DNA of 64,000 nucleotides from Christiangramia echinicola DSM 19838 (GCF_000423065.1 NZ_AUHG01000010.1:744001-808000), one strand, 5' to 3'. Counted from the first letter of the stretch, positions 36,073-44,196 are shown. Notes: generated from the letters alone by a model not told the origin. Numbers and translations are program-made.

Positions 36073-36155
36073 GACCCTGAATCAAGTTCAGGGTGACATT
36101 TTATTTGATATAAGTTATAATGGAGCTCGTCATGCTGAACTTGATTCAGCATCTC
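36073..36155. repeat. palindrome pair A-B, copy 2
   Basis: A at 36073-36097 and B at 36129-36155, separated by 31 bases that differ from those in copies 1 and 3. It lies between the two GIY-YIG genes, serving as the leader of copy 1 and the tail of copy 2. Confidence 0.85.
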
Positions 36156-36438
36156 ATATTTCAAAAAACAAATCCTTTAATTCCGGATTGAAATCTTTAA
36201 TTAAATCCCATTTCCATTCTTTACGCCAATTCTTTAATTGTTTTTCTCTTGAGATAGCCTGGTTGATATCAGTAAATTCTTCAAAATAAAGCAAATCAGT
36301 GAGGTTGTATTTTTTGGTAAAATCTGAACCTTTTCCATTTTTATGTTCAGTAATCCTTTTGTTCAAATCCCCGGTTACACCAATATATATTACAGTTCTA
36401 TTCTTATTAGAAAGGATATAGGTATAACTTTTTTTCAT
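36154..36438 (-). CDS. small GIY-YIG endonuclease-like protein (URI-like), copy 2
   Basis: A 94-residue single-domain GIY-YIG protein. YTYIL and YIGVTGDLNKRI form the GIY-YIG and arginine motifs, HK-G-GSDFTKKY follows, and the Glu of SREKQLKNWRKEWK is the metal ligand. I set the start at ATG 36438, because a longer frame reads only through palindromes. The family resembles the nuclease domain of UvrC and intron homing enzymes and could nick DNA. ATG is 14 bases after palindrome A, and its TGA stop overlaps palindrome B, so the gene is embedded in the repeat. Confidence 0.85.
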   Translation of the reverse strand: MKKSYTYILSNKNRTVIYIGVTGDLNKRITEHKNGKGSDFTKKYNLTDLLYFEEFTDINQAISREKQLKNWRKEWKWDLIKDFNPELKDLFFEI

Positions 36439-36452
36439 TTTTAAAAAGTATA

Positions 36453-36534
36453 GACCCTGAATCAAGTTCAGGGTGACGTTATAGTTACCAGAAATCCTAC
36501 GGAGCTCGTCATGCTGAACTTGATTCAGCATCTC
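36453..36534. repeat. palindrome pair A-B, copy 3
   Basis: A at 36453-36477, B at 36508-36534. The 30-base linker, including ATAGTTACCAGAAATC, matches that of copy 1, which shows a common origin of the two outer pairs. It ends 5 bases before the MutS-like gene stop. Confidence 0.85.
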
Positions 36535-36538
36535 ACTT

Positions 36539-38317
36539 TCATTCCTCCACAATGTTCATTTTCCGGAGTAAAAAAGAAGCATTCATATTCTGGCAAATTC
36601 CGTCTTTTAAATGATAGTCGAAATGAAGTTCATCGTTTACGATCTCCGCGTCAAAATAGAAGTTTTTTACCTGATGTAATTCTTTACTGATCTCACATAA
36701 ACTAAGATCGTGGGTAGCGATAATTCCGGTAGAATTGGTGCCAACTAAACGTTGCACAAATTTTCGGGAGCCGATAGCTTTATCTGTACTATTAGTTCCT
36801 TTCAATATTTCATCAAGAATGATAAAGTAATCTTCGGTCTGGATTTTATCAACAATAAATTTCAATCTCTTCAATTCTGAAAAGAAGTAAGACTCATCAT
36901 CACCTAAAGAATCATTGGTACGCATACTACTGATAAGCTTAGTTGGCGAATAACTGCAGGAATCTGCACAAACCGGAAGTCCGATATTAGCCATGACAAT
37001 TTGCAAAGCGACCGTCCTTAAAAAAGTACTTTTCCCAGCCATATTCGCTCCGGTAATTATAAAGAACTGTTCCCCGTCTATCCGGAAATCATTATTAATT
37101 CTTTTGTTAGGATCCAGCAATGGATGCCCGAGATTTTTGGCAGTAATTCCAGCGCCCTTTTCTAATATTTCCGGGAAATGATAGTTAGAATGATTGAATG
37201 CGAAATTCCCGAGACTGTTATAAGCATCAGTTCTCTCTACTGCCTCAAACCAGTTTTCAACAGCTGTCTGGTGTTTCTCGATCCATTTCTCCAGTCGGTA
37301 ACACTGTCTTAGATCCCAAAGTAGAAATCCGTTAGCTAAGATTCCGAATAGAAAGTTATTTCTCTGGTCCAGTGCATCGATAGCTTTGGAGAACTCCTTC
37401 AGAATATTTGAAGCTTTTCTGGATCCAGAAGTGATCGAAGTCTTCACCTCTTTCATCAATTCTGATTCAAATTCCTCATTTTCTAAAAAGGATAATAACT
37501 GATGATATTGCTGAAAAGTATCCTGAGCCTTGCTAACCATACTTGATAGCTCACTGATCCTTTTCAGAAATACTCCGGTGATCAAAACTCCAATTATGAA
37601 CCATAAAAGAACCTGTGAGCCGCCAATGATATCTAAATAGAAAAGTATTAGAACAGCGACCGATAATACAGAAAAAACTGCCGGGAGCCATTTCATATAA
37701 TTAGGCACGAAGCTCTTATAATTCCGTATCCAGTTCAGGATTTTTCTTGAATTGGTTTCGGTCTTTACCAAAGTTGCGGTTGCAGAATAATTTTGCCTCC
37801 AGTCGGCTTTTGAAGCGAGTTCTTTTACCGCCTCTTGTTTTTTAAGAATGTCTACGGTGGTATTAGCCAATAAGATCTTTGCCAGCCTGGCCTTCCCCTC
37901 CTTAAGTGCAGTCCTGTTCAAAAACTGGAAAAAGGACTTACGCCCAAAAAGGTCAATATCTCTACTGAATTCATGATCTTCCGGTTCGAATTTTACCCCA
38001 TCAGCCAGATCTGAGAAATCTCTTGTTTTTAGAATCCTTAACTCAAGTTTATTGATCCCAATCAGCGCTTCTAACTTATCCTTTTCTTTTTTGAGGTCGC
38101 TGTGCCTGGAGATCAGGAATAGAAAGACAGCGATCAATACTAACGCAACCGGCAGTATGATATTTATATTTCCGAAGAAAAAATATATGCTAGCACATAT
38201 AGCCAGAAAGACACTCAATCTCAATGTACTTGAGATAACTAGCTTTTTGGAGATCTTGTTTTTTAAATCGGTGTATTTCGCCTGTCGCGAGGAATAAAAT
38301 TCTTCAGCTTCTGTCAT
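36539..38317 (-). CDS. membrane-anchored MutS-like ATPase
   Basis: A 592-residue MutS-related protein. It lacks the N-terminal mismatch-recognition domain of MutS. Instead it has hydrophobic helices at about 30-70 and 215-255, then a core/lever region and the ATPase. The Walker A GANMAGKSTFLR and Walker B FIILDEILKGTNSTDKA are intact, with the composite-site residues of MutS. It is unlikely to do classic mismatch repair. It starts in a TAATG overlap with the stop of the YjbR gene, so the two are co-translated. Confidence 0.85.
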   Translation of the reverse strand: MTEAEEFYSSRQAKYTDLKNKISKKLVISSTLRLSVFLAICASIYFFFGNINIILPVALVLIAVFLFLISRHSDLKKEKDKLEALIGINKLELRILKTRDFSDLADGVKFEPEDHEFSRDIDLFGRKSFFQFLNRTALKEGKARLAKILLANTTVDILKKQEAVKELASKADWRQNYSATATLVKTETNSRKILNWIRNYKSFVPNYMKWLPAVFSVLSVAVLILFYLDIIGGSQVLLWFIIGVLITGVFLKRISELSSMVSKAQDTFQQYHQLLSFLENEEFESELMKEVKTSITSGSRKASNILKEFSKAIDALDQRNNFLFGILANGFLLWDLRQCYRLEKWIEKHQTAVENWFEAVERTDAYNSLGNFAFNHSNYHFPEILEKGAGITAKNLGHPLLDPNKRINNDFRIDGEQFFIITGANMAGKSTFLRTVALQIVMANIGLPVCADSCSYSPTKLISSMRTNDSLGDDESYFFSELKRLKFIVDKIQTEDYFIILDEILKGTNSTDKAIGSRKFVQRLVGTNSTGIIATHDLSLCEISKELHQVKNFYFDAEIVNDELHFDYHLKDGICQNMNASFLLRKMNIVEE

Positions 38318-38676
38318 TATAAATCTTCAAGTTCCTTTTTCAATTTTTTGGTAAGACCATCAACAACCAGATCATAAGAATGATCTATCAATTCAAAGAT
38401 CAATTCAGGATCCAATCGCCCGTCCATTACCAGCGTGTTCCAGTGCTGCTTGTTCATATGATAACCCGGCAGAATATTCTCTTCGTATTCTTCTCTAAGC
38501 TCTAAGGCTTTTTCAGGATCACATTTTAGATTCGCTCTTAAGGGAACTTCATCCAGCGAAACAATAGAGAACATTTTTCCCATTACTTTCAGTACAAGAT
38601 TATCGGGACCAAAGGGAAGGCCTTCGGTTACGCCTTTCTTCTTCAGGCAATAATCTCTGAAAGTGTCGATGTTCAT
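38317..38676 (-). CDS. MmcQ/YjbR family protein
   Basis: A 119-residue protein with the CyaY-like fold of the MmcQ/YjbR family. It begins MNIDTFRDYCLKKKGVTEGLPFG and contains KVMGKMFSIVSLDEV, LKCDPEKALELREEY and the GYHMNKQHWNTLVMDG core. YjbR-like proteins have been proposed to bind DNA; the role remains unclear. Its stop overlaps the MutS-like start by one base. The gene is preceded by a palindrome pair. Confidence 0.88.
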   Translation of the reverse strand: MNIDTFRDYCLKKKGVTEGLPFGPDNLVLKVMGKMFSIVSLDEVPLRANLKCDPEKALELREEYEENILPGYHMNKQHWNTLVMDGRLDPELIFELIDHSYDLVVDGLTKKLKKELEDL

Positions 38677-38689
38677 TTTTTAATTTTTA

Positions 38690-38768
38690 GACCCTGAAAC
38701 GAGTTCAGGGTGACGCTACTATTTTGATAAATTTTTAATCTCCGTCATGCTGAACTTGATTCAGCATC
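38690..38768. repeat. palindrome pair A-B
   Basis: A-type CCCTGAAACGAGTTCAGGG (38690-38714) and B-type TGCTGAACTTGATTCAGCA (38744-38768), 29 bases apart, lie between two minus-strand genes with the same spacing and orientation as around the GIY-YIG unit, but without a nuclease gene. Confidence 0.8.
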
Positions 38769-38770
38769 CG

Positions 38771-39385
38771 TTACTTTTCAATTTTCTTGTTTTTAGAATC
38801 TTCAATAGTTAGCGCGGTATAATCCAGTTTCCAGCCAATGGTTTCCACGATTTTTTCCATCAAAACAATGGTATCTAAAGCTTCCTTTCTCGCCTGATCC
38901 ATGAGTCCGCTTTGAGGGATCTTATCTACGATCGCCTTTTTTGCATCCCGGTTAATATCGGTTAGATCTGAAGTGGTAAAGGGATTCGCCCATCCTTCAC
39001 GTTTGTCGTAATATTTAAAATCAGTTTCAATGGTTAACAATTCCGGCTGCGGAAAATTTGTAAGTATGATCTTTTTATGCTCATTATCACTCTGCATCTG
39101 GATCTTACTAAGGTCGAAACCTATATGAGCCTTGGCATTTACCAGAACAATGGCTTTTTTCTTTCCCAGGACAAGACTCAGGTATTTTTCCTTCATATTC
39201 TCATAATGATAGATCTCAGAAAAATCGCCTTCGATGCTTATGAACTTGCAAACGCTTTTGATCTTATCCATTAAAACCACCGATTGTTCATTGGTTTTCG
39301 ATTTTGAGCGTTCCTTATTAAAAACTGCAAAAATGAAATATGCAGCGACAGCACCAATGGCCAATCCTATAAAAAGTAATTCCAT
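38771..39385 (-). CDS. DUF4230 domain-containing protein
   Basis: A 204-residue protein with one N-terminal transmembrane helix (about 2-20), then a periplasmic domain with the DUF4230 layout: FISIEGDFSEIYHYE, LVLGKKKAIVLVNAKAHIGFDLSKI, and a C-terminal helical part (ARKEALDTIVLMEKIVETIGW). The family function is not known. It lies 1 base from the DUF4260 gene on the same strand, so it is part of a compact operon with the cyclase-family gene. Confidence 0.85.
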   Translation of the reverse strand: MELLFIGLAIGAVAAYFIFAVFNKERSKSKTNEQSVVLMDKIKSVCKFISIEGDFSEIYHYENMKEKYLSLVLGKKKAIVLVNAKAHIGFDLSKIQMQSDNEHKKIILTNFPQPELLTIETDFKYYDKREGWANPFTTSDLTDINRDAKKAIVDKIPQSGLMDQARKEALDTIVLMEKIVETIGWKLDYTALTIEDSKNKKIEK

Positions 39386-39386
39386 A

Positions 39387-39737
39387 TTAAATTCCTATTT
39401 CTCCCAGGTGCGTAAATTTAAAGCCTTTTTCGTATTTCAGTCCGTATCCCAGTAAGCGGTCAAAACTGGAATGAGCGAACAGGATGATACCTGCCACTTC
39501 CAGTTCCTGCAATTTAAGATAATATCCAATTAAGCCAATGACAATCGCCAGTCCTTTATGATGAAAAATATTATAGAAAAAAGCGCCCACCTTCGTGTTA
39601 ACCAGGTAACCCAGCATGCCAAAATCGGGCACAAAGAACAGACCGATAAACCACCACCAACTCAGGTCCTGAAGGTTAAAAGCCCAGATCCCCAGGAGAA
39701 GCATGATCAAATCTTCAATTTTTAATGTGAGTTTCAT
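39387..39737 (-). CDS. DUF4260 family membrane protein
   Basis: A 116-residue membrane protein. I chose the ATG at 39737 because it is one base after the cyclase-family stop and opens the family-typical segment MKLTLKIEDLIMLLLGIWAF. Four helices follow, with the motifs FFVPDFGMLGYL and LFAHSSFDRLLGYGLKY, which match DUF4260. The conserved His and Asp residues could bind metal or a ligand, but function is unknown. Confidence 0.8.
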   Translation of the reverse strand: MKLTLKIEDLIMLLLGIWAFNLQDLSWWWFIGLFFVPDFGMLGYLVNTKVGAFFYNIFHHKGLAIVIGLIGYYLKLQELEVAGIILFAHSSFDRLLGYGLKYEKGFKFTHLGEIGI

Positions 39738-39738
39738 T

Positions 39739-40485
39739 TTACTGAATTTTATAAAGTACCGGTTTGCATGGTGCGGCATCATTTTCAAAAGATGCAGGCT
39801 GAAGGTTTAGAAAGTATTCTCCATCCTCTATTTTATTGGGAACGTAGATCAATTCAGTAATAGTGGCATCAAAACGGGTGTTTTTAGGATAGTCCCAAAA
39901 TGCTTTGTGAGCCAGTAATTTCCCCTCATCCTTTTCCTTATCTACAGAAGGCTGATCTATTAGGAAATGTTTAATTCCTGCTTCCCGAATGAGGATCATC
40001 GCATCTTCTTCAATATATGGCCAGTTGGTATGCGAATGATGTTTAGAGATCTTACCTATATAATTCGGAATGGTACGAAGCACTAAGGCCTCCGATTCTA
40101 TGCCCTGTAATTTTTTAGAGATCTGTTCTTTGGTAAATACCAGGTCTTCATCTATTTTCTGAGGTTCAATTGAAATAAGTCTGGCCTTAAAAAGGAATGT
40201 TTTCAAGTGCTGCTGAATCGTGTTCAGCTCAGAGGTAATATGTCCAACACATTCAGTATGTGTGGCATGAGCATGCGGATTAAACCAGATATTATTGAAA
40301 TTCACAGACGATCCTTTGCTCACTTTTCCTATAAAACCGCCGTCGATTACCGGTTCAATTTCCGGATGTTTTAGATACCATGCCATTGGATTTTTATAGT
40401 CTCCGCGTAGACTAATGGAAATATCCAGAGGTTTCGAGAAATCTATTGAATAAGATTTACCATTATGGCTGATAGTAGCTAACAT
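39739..40485 (-). CDS. cyclase family protein (kynurenine formamidase-like)
   Basis: A 248-residue protein. I chose ATG 40485 since the longer frame reads through repeat sequence. NPHAHATHTECVGH contains the HxGTHxD-like metal site in a modified form (HATHTE), a second His-rich site is HSHTNWPYIE, and FLIDQPSVDKEKDEG gives a C-terminal Asp. Metal-dependent cyclases of this type act on amides or lactones, including formylkynurenine. The altered motif suggests a different subfamily. It is the first gene of a three-gene operon with DUF4260 and DUF4230. Confidence 0.75.
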   Translation of the reverse strand: MLATISHNGKSYSIDFSKPLDISISLRGDYKNPMAWYLKHPEIEPVIDGGFIGKVSKGSSVNFNNIWFNPHAHATHTECVGHITSELNTIQQHLKTFLFKARLISIEPQKIDEDLVFTKEQISKKLQGIESEALVLRTIPNYIGKISKHHSHTNWPYIEEDAMILIREAGIKHFLIDQPSVDKEKDEGKLLAHKAFWDYPKNTRFDATITELIYVPNKIEDGEYFLNLQPASFENDAAPCKPVLYKIQ

Positions 40486-40570
40486 GTGCGATCGATTGGT
40501 CTTAACAAATGTAGCATTGTTAGTTGATAATTGATAATAGTCATTAAAAATAGATTTCTCATTCACAATG

Positions 40571-40694
40571 CTTCTTCGAAATGACAAATTAAGATTATAA
40601 GGTAAAATCATATCGACCAGAGGGAGAAATCTACGTGCGTCATGCTGAACTTGATTCAGCATCTACAGAGACTCTGAAACGAGTTCAACACGAG
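40571..40694. repeat. cluster of D-, B- and A-type repeats
   Basis: A partial D-type unit (CTTCTTCGAAATGAC, then TCGACCAGAGGGAGAAATCT) is followed by B (40639-40664) and, after 3 bases, by a degenerate A (40668-40694, ACTCTGAAACGAGTTCAACA). It fills the gap between the cyclase-family and HemW genes. Confidence 0.7.
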
Positions 40695-40697
40695 CTG

Positions 40698-41825
40698 CTA
40701 CTTGTCTATATAGAATAGATCTGCCGCGATGCCATCACTAAGGAATTTCCCATTTGGAGTAATATGGAAGGTTTCATCAGAATTTTCCATCAGTCCGTCC
40801 TGTAAGAACCTATCGGCTTCCTTTAAAAAATGAAGCTTATATTTTTCGCCGAATTTCTCCTGAATATCCTCAAGGTTAACTCCATATTTAGTACGTAACC
40901 TGGTCATCACATATTCATTATAAGAGTCTGTCGTAGAAAGTTCCTCGGTTTGCTGAGGTAGTTTTCCTGCTTCGATGGAATTAATATAAAGAGAGTTATT
41001 ACTAATGTGCCATTTTCTGGATCTGCCATCAAACGAATGGGCAGAAGGGCCAATTCCCAGGTATGGTTTTCCTAACCAGTAGGCTATATTGTTTTGTGAA
41101 TGATAGCCTGGTTTTCCATAATTGGAAAATTCATAATGTTCAAAACCTTTAGAAGTAAGTGTTTCTATCAGAATATCGAATTGCTCCCGGTATTGTTCGT
41201 CTTCCACCGGCTTTACTTTGCCTTTTTCGATAAATTTTTCCAGAGCCGTTTTTGGTTCCACCGTAAGTGCATAACTTGAAATGTGTGGAATATCGAGTTC
41301 TAAAGCTTGTTGGAGATTTTGTTTCCATTGCTCGTTCGATTGACCCGGAATCCCGTAAATGAGATCGATGCTAATATTGTCAAAATAATGCTTCGCCAAT
41401 TGAAGCGATCTCAATGCTTCTTCAGAATTATGGGCCCGGTTCATTAACTTCAGATCCTTTTCAAAAAAGGATTGTACACCAATACTTAAGCGATTTATGG
41501 GAGAAGCATTTAGCATTTTGATGACTTCTTCAGTAAGGTCATCGGGATTTGCTTCCAGAGTTATTTCTGCAGTTTCAGAAACCTTAAAATATTCGAAAAT
41601 GGTTTTAAAAATGAGGTCTAACTCTTCAGAATTAAGCAGGGAAGGGGTTCCTCCCCCAAAATATATAGTTTGGATGTTTCTACCAATTTCATCTTTCCTC
41701 AATTCTAATTCTTCGCAGAGCATTTCCACCAGTTGAGATTTTTTTTTCGTAGACGTGGAAAAATGAAAATCACAATAATGACAGGCCTGTTTGCAAAAAG
41801 GAATATGGATGTAGATACCGCTCAT
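40698..41825 (-). CDS. hemW: HemW-like radical SAM protein
   Basis: A 375-residue radical SAM protein. The cluster motif is CKQACHYC (Cys11, Cys15, Cys18), followed by YFGGGTPSLL. The C-terminal HemN-like domain has the GIGPSAHSFDG segment. HemW binds heme and delivers it to respiratory enzymes. Because the fourth residue after CxxxCxxC is Asp (CDF) rather than Cys, it is HemW-like rather than a true coproporphyrinogen oxidase HemN. It is a single gene 45 bases downstream of ruvC. Confidence 0.9.
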   Translation of the reverse strand: MSGIYIHIPFCKQACHYCDFHFSTSTKKKSQLVEMLCEELELRKDEIGRNIQTIYFGGGTPSLLNSEELDLIFKTIFEYFKVSETAEITLEANPDDLTEEVIKMLNASPINRLSIGVQSFFEKDLKLMNRAHNSEEALRSLQLAKHYFDNISIDLIYGIPGQSNEQWKQNLQQALELDIPHISSYALTVEPKTALEKFIEKGKVKPVEDEQYREQFDILIETLTSKGFEHYEFSNYGKPGYHSQNNIAYWLGKPYLGIGPSAHSFDGRSRKWHISNNSLYINSIEAGKLPQQTEELSTTDSYNEYVMTRLRTKYGVNLEDIQEKFGEKYKLHFLKEADRFLQDGLMENSDETFHITPNGKFLSDGIAADLFYIDK

Positions 41826-41870
41826 TCAATTATCAATTAGCATTGATCAATAACCAGTTTATTGTTACGG

Positions 41871-42449
41871 TTATTTGACCTTATTCGGATTTTGCTTCAC
41901 GAAAGCATCCCAACCGGTGTAGCTTTTTCCAATTTCAGTTTTCCCCGAATTATAGAAATGGCAAACCGCTGCGGCAAGTCCGTCGGTGGCATCCAGGTTT
42001 TTTGGGAGCTCTCCTATATTTAACTGACTCTGCAACATTTTCGCTACCTGCTCCTTACTGGCGTTCCCGTTTCCAGTGATCGCCATTTTTATCTTTTTCG
42101 GAAGGTATTCAGTAATGGGAACTTCCCTTGAAAGTCCGGCAGCCATGGCTACACCCTGCGCACGTCCTAGTTTTAGCATGGACTGCACATTTTTTCCGAA
42201 GAAGGGAGCCTCAATAGCGATCTCATCGGGATGATAATTATCTATAAGTTCGATGGTTCTTTCAAAGATGAGTTTCAACTTTACATAATGATCCTTGTAT
42301 TTACTCAGCTGAAGTTCATTCATCTGGATAAAGCTCATTTTTTTATTCTCCACTTTTATGAGTCCAAAACCCATAATAGTAGTTCCCGGGTCTATGCCGA
42401 GAATGATCTTTTCACCTTTCAAAACCGATTTTTCCGAAGATTTGCTCAC
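41871..42449 (-). CDS. ruvC: Holliday junction resolvase RuvC
   Basis: A 192-residue RuvC. The acidic active site is seen as GIDPGTT (Asp), the Glu in AIEAPFF and the Asp in LDATDGLAAAVCH. It cuts Holliday junctions during recombination with RuvAB, which are not in this window. The first 14 residues (KSSEKSVLKGEK) extend beyond the usual start and the true ATG could be internal. It is divergent from the glycosyltransferase gene, with only 46 bases between them. Confidence 0.92.
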   Translation of the reverse strand: MSKSSEKSVLKGEKIILGIDPGTTIMGFGLIKVENKKMSFIQMNELQLSKYKDHYVKLKLIFERTIELIDNYHPDEIAIEAPFFGKNVQSMLKLGRAQGVAMAAGLSREVPITEYLPKKIKMAITGNGNASKEQVAKMLQSQLNIGELPKNLDATDGLAAAVCHFYNSGKTEIGKSYTGWDAFVKQNPNKVK

Positions 42450-42495
42450 AAAAATTAACTAATTTGGGACTTTCACAAAGCTAAACAATTCTGTC

Positions 42496-43662
42496 TTGGC
42501 AGCATCAAACTTATCGGTTATGCTTTTGCTGATCTTCCTGGGGTTGATCGCAGCTTCTTATCTGGGGCTTATCATTGCTTTTATAGTTGGATTTAACAGA
42601 GTTCCTGAATTTCAATCGAAAGCTCTGGCTGGAAAAAACACTTTTTCTATTGTCATACCTTATAGAAATGAAGCTGAAAATCTGCCCCGACTTTTTAGAT
42701 CCCTTACCAGTCTGAATTATCCCAGAGATAAATTTGAAATTATCCTGGTCAATGATGCATCTAAGGACGCTTCAAGATCCATTGCTGAAAAATTCAAGTT
42801 AGATTTCACTGAACTGAATATTCACCTTCTGGAAAATAGCAGGAAAACTATTTCCCCAAAAAAAGATGCCATACAGGCCGCGATCGATATTTCAAAATTT
42901 GACTATATCGTTACCACCGATGCTGATTGTATAGTGCCTGCTAAATGGCTGCAATTGTTTAATGAAAGTATACAGGAAAAGGCTTCAAAAATGATTGCCG
43001 CCCCAGTTGGCTTTGTTCAGGAAGTTGGAGATAAAAAGCCTTATTTTCAGAATTTTGAGGAAATGGATTTTATGAGCCTGCAGGCATCTACTATTGGTTC
43101 CTTCGGAATTGGAAAAGCCTTTATGTGTAATGCCGCAAATATGTGCTATGAAAAGGATACATTTCTAAAGGAGTCGGGTTTTGATGACTATGGAAAGATC
43201 GCCAGTGGGGATGATGTTTTCTTGTTACAGAAATTAAGGAAGAAAGGTTACAAGGTTGATTTTATAAAATCGGCTTCTGCCGTAGTTTTAACCGGTTATC
43301 AAAAAAGTTTAAGAAGTTTGCTGAATCAGCGAGTACGCTGGGCGGCAAAAACTTCTTCATATTCCAGTGTTTTTGCAAAATTTACGGGGTTAATCGTCTT
43401 CTTGATGAACTTTTCATTGATTGTTTTTACCGGATTGGCACTTTTGAATCTAGTACCTTATCAGGTTTTAATGTTAATCTTCCTGCTTAAATTCAACGCA
43501 GATTTTGTCCTTATTTATAAGTCGGCTAAGTTTATGAATCGCGATAGACTTATGCGTCATTATTTATGGAGTAGTATAGTGTATCCTATTTTTACAGTTT
43601 ATGTGGCGATTTTATCTCTTTTTAGAGGTTATGAATGGAAGGGGAGAAGGTTTAAAAAATAA
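42496..43662 (+). CDS. membrane-bound family 2 glycosyltransferase
   Basis: A 388-residue glycosyltransferase with an N-terminal helix (about 8-30) and two to three C-terminal helices (about 290-360). FSIVIPYRNEAENLPRLFRSL starts the GT-A domain, TTDADCIV carries the metal-binding D-x-D and LNQRVRWAAKT is the QxxRW motif of processive-type enzymes. It transfers a sugar on the cytoplasmic face, probably to a lipid or polysaccharide. A TTG start is used; ATG 42520 is an alternative that loses eight residues. Confidence 0.85.
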   Translation: MAASNLSVMLLLIFLGLIAASYLGLIIAFIVGFNRVPEFQSKALAGKNTFSIVIPYRNEAENLPRLFRSLTSLNYPRDKFEIILVNDASKDASRSIAEKFKLDFTELNIHLLENSRKTISPKKDAIQAAIDISKFDYIVTTDADCIVPAKWLQLFNESIQEKASKMIAAPVGFVQEVGDKKPYFQNFEEMDFMSLQASTIGSFGIGKAFMCNAANMCYEKDTFLKESGFDDYGKIASGDDVFLLQKLRKKGYKVDFIKSASAVVLTGYQKSLRSLLNQRVRWAAKTSSYSSVFAKFTGLIVFLMNFSLIVFTGLALLNLVPYQVLMLIFLLKFNADFVLIYKSAKFMNRDRLMRHYLWSSIVYPIFTVYVAILSLFRGYEWKGRRFKK

Positions 43663-43703
43663 TTGATGATTGACAATTGAGATATAGAAATTTTTAATTA
43701 GAC

Positions 43704-43760
43704 GTCATGCTGAACTTGATTCAGCATCTATTGGAGACCCTGAATCAAGTTCAGGGTGAC
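43704..43760. repeat. palindrome pair B-A, close spacing
   Basis: B (TGCTGAACTTGATTCAGCA, 43704-43729) is followed after 6 bases by a perfect A (CCCTGAATCAAGTTCAGGG, 43736-43760). The order is reversed relative to the GIY-YIG unit, so the two palindromes could form one long hairpin that acts as a terminator after the glycosyltransferase gene. Confidence 0.8.
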
Positions 43761-43795
43761 GAGTAATTATGAATAAAAAGATAAACTTTATACAT

Positions 43796-44086
43796 ATGAA
43801 TTATTACATACTTAGTTACAAACTAGCAGATAATTATCTCAAGGACCGCGGTCAATATCGTGCAGAACATCTTGGAATGGCTAAGGAAGCTACTGAAAAG
43901 GGAGAACTTGTCCTGGGTGGAGCAATGGATGACCCTGCAGATGAAGCCATCCTTATTTTTCGCGGGGATGATGATAAAACAGCGAAAGCCTTTGCAGAAA
44001 ATGATCCTTATTTAAAAAACGGATTGATCAAAAAATGGGAAGTAAGAAAATGGAATGCAGTGATTGGTAGTAGAATTGAGAATTGA
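43796..44086 (+). CDS. YciI family protein
   Basis: A 96-residue protein from ATG 43796, which directly opens the family's first strand (MNYYILSYKLADNYL). The YciI-fold markers are YRAEHLGMAKEA, GELVLGGAMDDPADEAILIF and NDPYLKNGLIKKWEVRKW with the conserved His-Asp pair (HL, DP). The function of most members is unknown. It is a single gene flanked by repeats on both sides. Confidence 0.85.
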   Translation: MNYYILSYKLADNYLKDRGQYRAEHLGMAKEATEKGELVLGGAMDDPADEAILIFRGDDDKTAKAFAENDPYLKNGLIKKWEVRKWNAVIGSRIEN

Positions 44087-44135
44087 AAACTGATTAATAA
44101 GATTTCTCCGTCATACTTGATGTGAACTGAAAGCT

Positions 44136-44196
44136 GTCACCCTGAACTTGATCCAGGAGCTATTTCATGAGATGTTGAATCGAGTTCAGCACAACG
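44136..44196. repeat. degenerate palindrome pair (right limit of the family)
   Basis: GTCACCCTGAACTTGATCCA followed by GGAGC (44136-44160), and GATGTTGAATCGAGTTCAGC followed by ACAACG (44170-44196), keep the A/B layout with substitutions. No further copies were seen to the right. Confidence 0.6.

Larger units (their letters stand above)
35694..36534. repeat. tandem duplication of a GIY-YIG gene framed by palindromes
   Basis: Two copies of a unit of about 380 bases (for example AATCCTTTAA at 35791 and 36171) contain one GIY-YIG gene each. Three palindrome pairs border them: 35694-35775, 36073-36155 and 36453-36534. The copies differ by scattered substitutions only. The order is pair, gene, pair, gene, pair. 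Confidence 0.9.

Noticed and set aside
35963-36289. 108-codon plus-strand frame across palindrome pair 2
   Set aside because: It is the complement of the two GIY-YIG genes plus the repeats; repeated words such as HAELDSASH come from the palindromes.
40486-40662. N-terminal extension of the cyclase-family frame
   Set aside because: The first 59 codons begin MLNQVQHD, a translation of palindrome B, and the family pattern starts only at the ATG at 40485.
29016-44196. CRISPR array explanation for the repeats
   Set aside because: Copies are dispersed between genes, have no regular spacers and no cas genes are present.
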